NCBI GenBank assembly: GCA_029210865.1
Contig: JARGGE010000215.1
Location: 1 to 5,382, forward strand
Direction of reading: 5' to 3'
Source: Trueperaceae bacterium
GTDB lineage: Bacteria > Deinococcota > Deinococci > Deinococcales > Trueperaceae
Length of the DNA stretch: 5,382 bases
The position numbers and the translations under genes were made by a program. The notes below the pieces were generated by a model that ran no database searches, had not been told where the DNA came from, and worked only from the letters and a program-made list of their open reading frames with translations. Shown here one piece after another: positions 5,266-5,382 of the stretch (position 1 is its first letter; the number at the start of each line of letters is the position of its first letter).

Positions 5266-5382
5266 CTCGGCGGCGCCGCGCTCGACGCACTCGGCCAGCC
5301 GCTGCCGGGCAACACGCTGGCCGCCTGCCGCGGCGCCGACGCGGTCCTGCTCGGTGCGGTCGGCGGGCCGCGCTGGGATCGC
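5266..5382 (+). pseudogene. leuB: Internal fragment of 3-isopropylmalate dehydrogenase (leuB), 5' part missing
   Basis: LeuB oxidatively decarboxylates 3-isopropylmalate in leucine synthesis. The 39 codons here read as LGGAALDALGQPLPGNTLAACRG and then ADAVLLGAVGGPRWDR, given in two pieces. This aligns along its length with residues ~45-83 of LeuB (compare GGAAID, GxPLP, ADAVLLGxVGGPKWD in E. coli and Thermus enzymes). The essential start of the protein, with LPGDGIGPEV, is absent. The same frame upstream of 5266 is antisense to the M24 gene and shows no such motif, nor any plausible start. The frame is open to the window edge, so the rest of leuB may continue beyond it. It is either a gene broken by rearrangement or the edge of an intact leuB wrongly joined during assembly. 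Identity of the fragment is strong; its status is unsettled. Confidence 0.85.

Noticed and set aside
5251..5382. Continuation of the M24 frame to the window end on the - strand
   Set aside because: The frame is open, but beyond about 5260 its translation is Arg/Ala/Gln-rich and unlike the M24 N-terminal domain, while the opposite strand gives a clear LeuB match.

Overview
This is a GC-rich bacterial window (roughly 70% G+C by eye, third codon positions almost always G or C). It holds a riboflavin biosynthesis operon on the + strand, a convergent two-gene operon on the - strand, and a scrap of a leucine biosynthesis gene at the far right end. The lineage cannot be fixed from the sequence. An FMN riboswitch driving ribD-ribE-ribBA in a high-GC genome fits Deinococcota (including Trueperaceae-like bacteria), Actinomycetota or Chloroflexota; this is inference only.

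Left part (1-3182): the window opens inside an FMN riboswitch, of which only the 3' half is present. A strong Shine-Dalgarno at the aptamer's 3' edge precedes a 15-codon leader ORF (76-123). The leader's TGA overlaps the GTG start of ribD (120). Then come ribD (deaminase/reductase), ribE (riboflavin synthase) and ribBA (DHBP synthase/GTP cyclohydrolase II), each overlapping the next by 1 to 11 nt. Together they supply every dedicated riboflavin enzyme except lumazine synthase (ribH) and the dephosphorylation step, neither of which is in the window.

Middle (3183-3313): a 131-bp convergent intergenic region, almost wholly structured. It has a long GC hairpin just after the ribBA stop, a second hairpin, and three copies of a 15-bp direct repeat.

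Right part (3314-5382): on the - strand, an M24-family aminopeptidase-P-like gene lacking its N-terminal domain is followed, with a GTGA stop/start overlap, by a PfkB-family carbohydrate/nucleoside kinase. At about 5251-5268 the M24 gene loses family-like sequence. From 5266 to the window end the + strand encodes an unmistakable internal piece of 3-isopropylmalate dehydrogenase (LeuB), without its first ~45 residues. Two unrelated genes truncated at one point imply a rearrangement or, quite possibly, an assembly chimera.

I see no mobile element, CRISPR array, tRNA or rRNA. The most interesting items are the riboswitch/leader-ORF/ribD arrangement and the M24/leuB junction.
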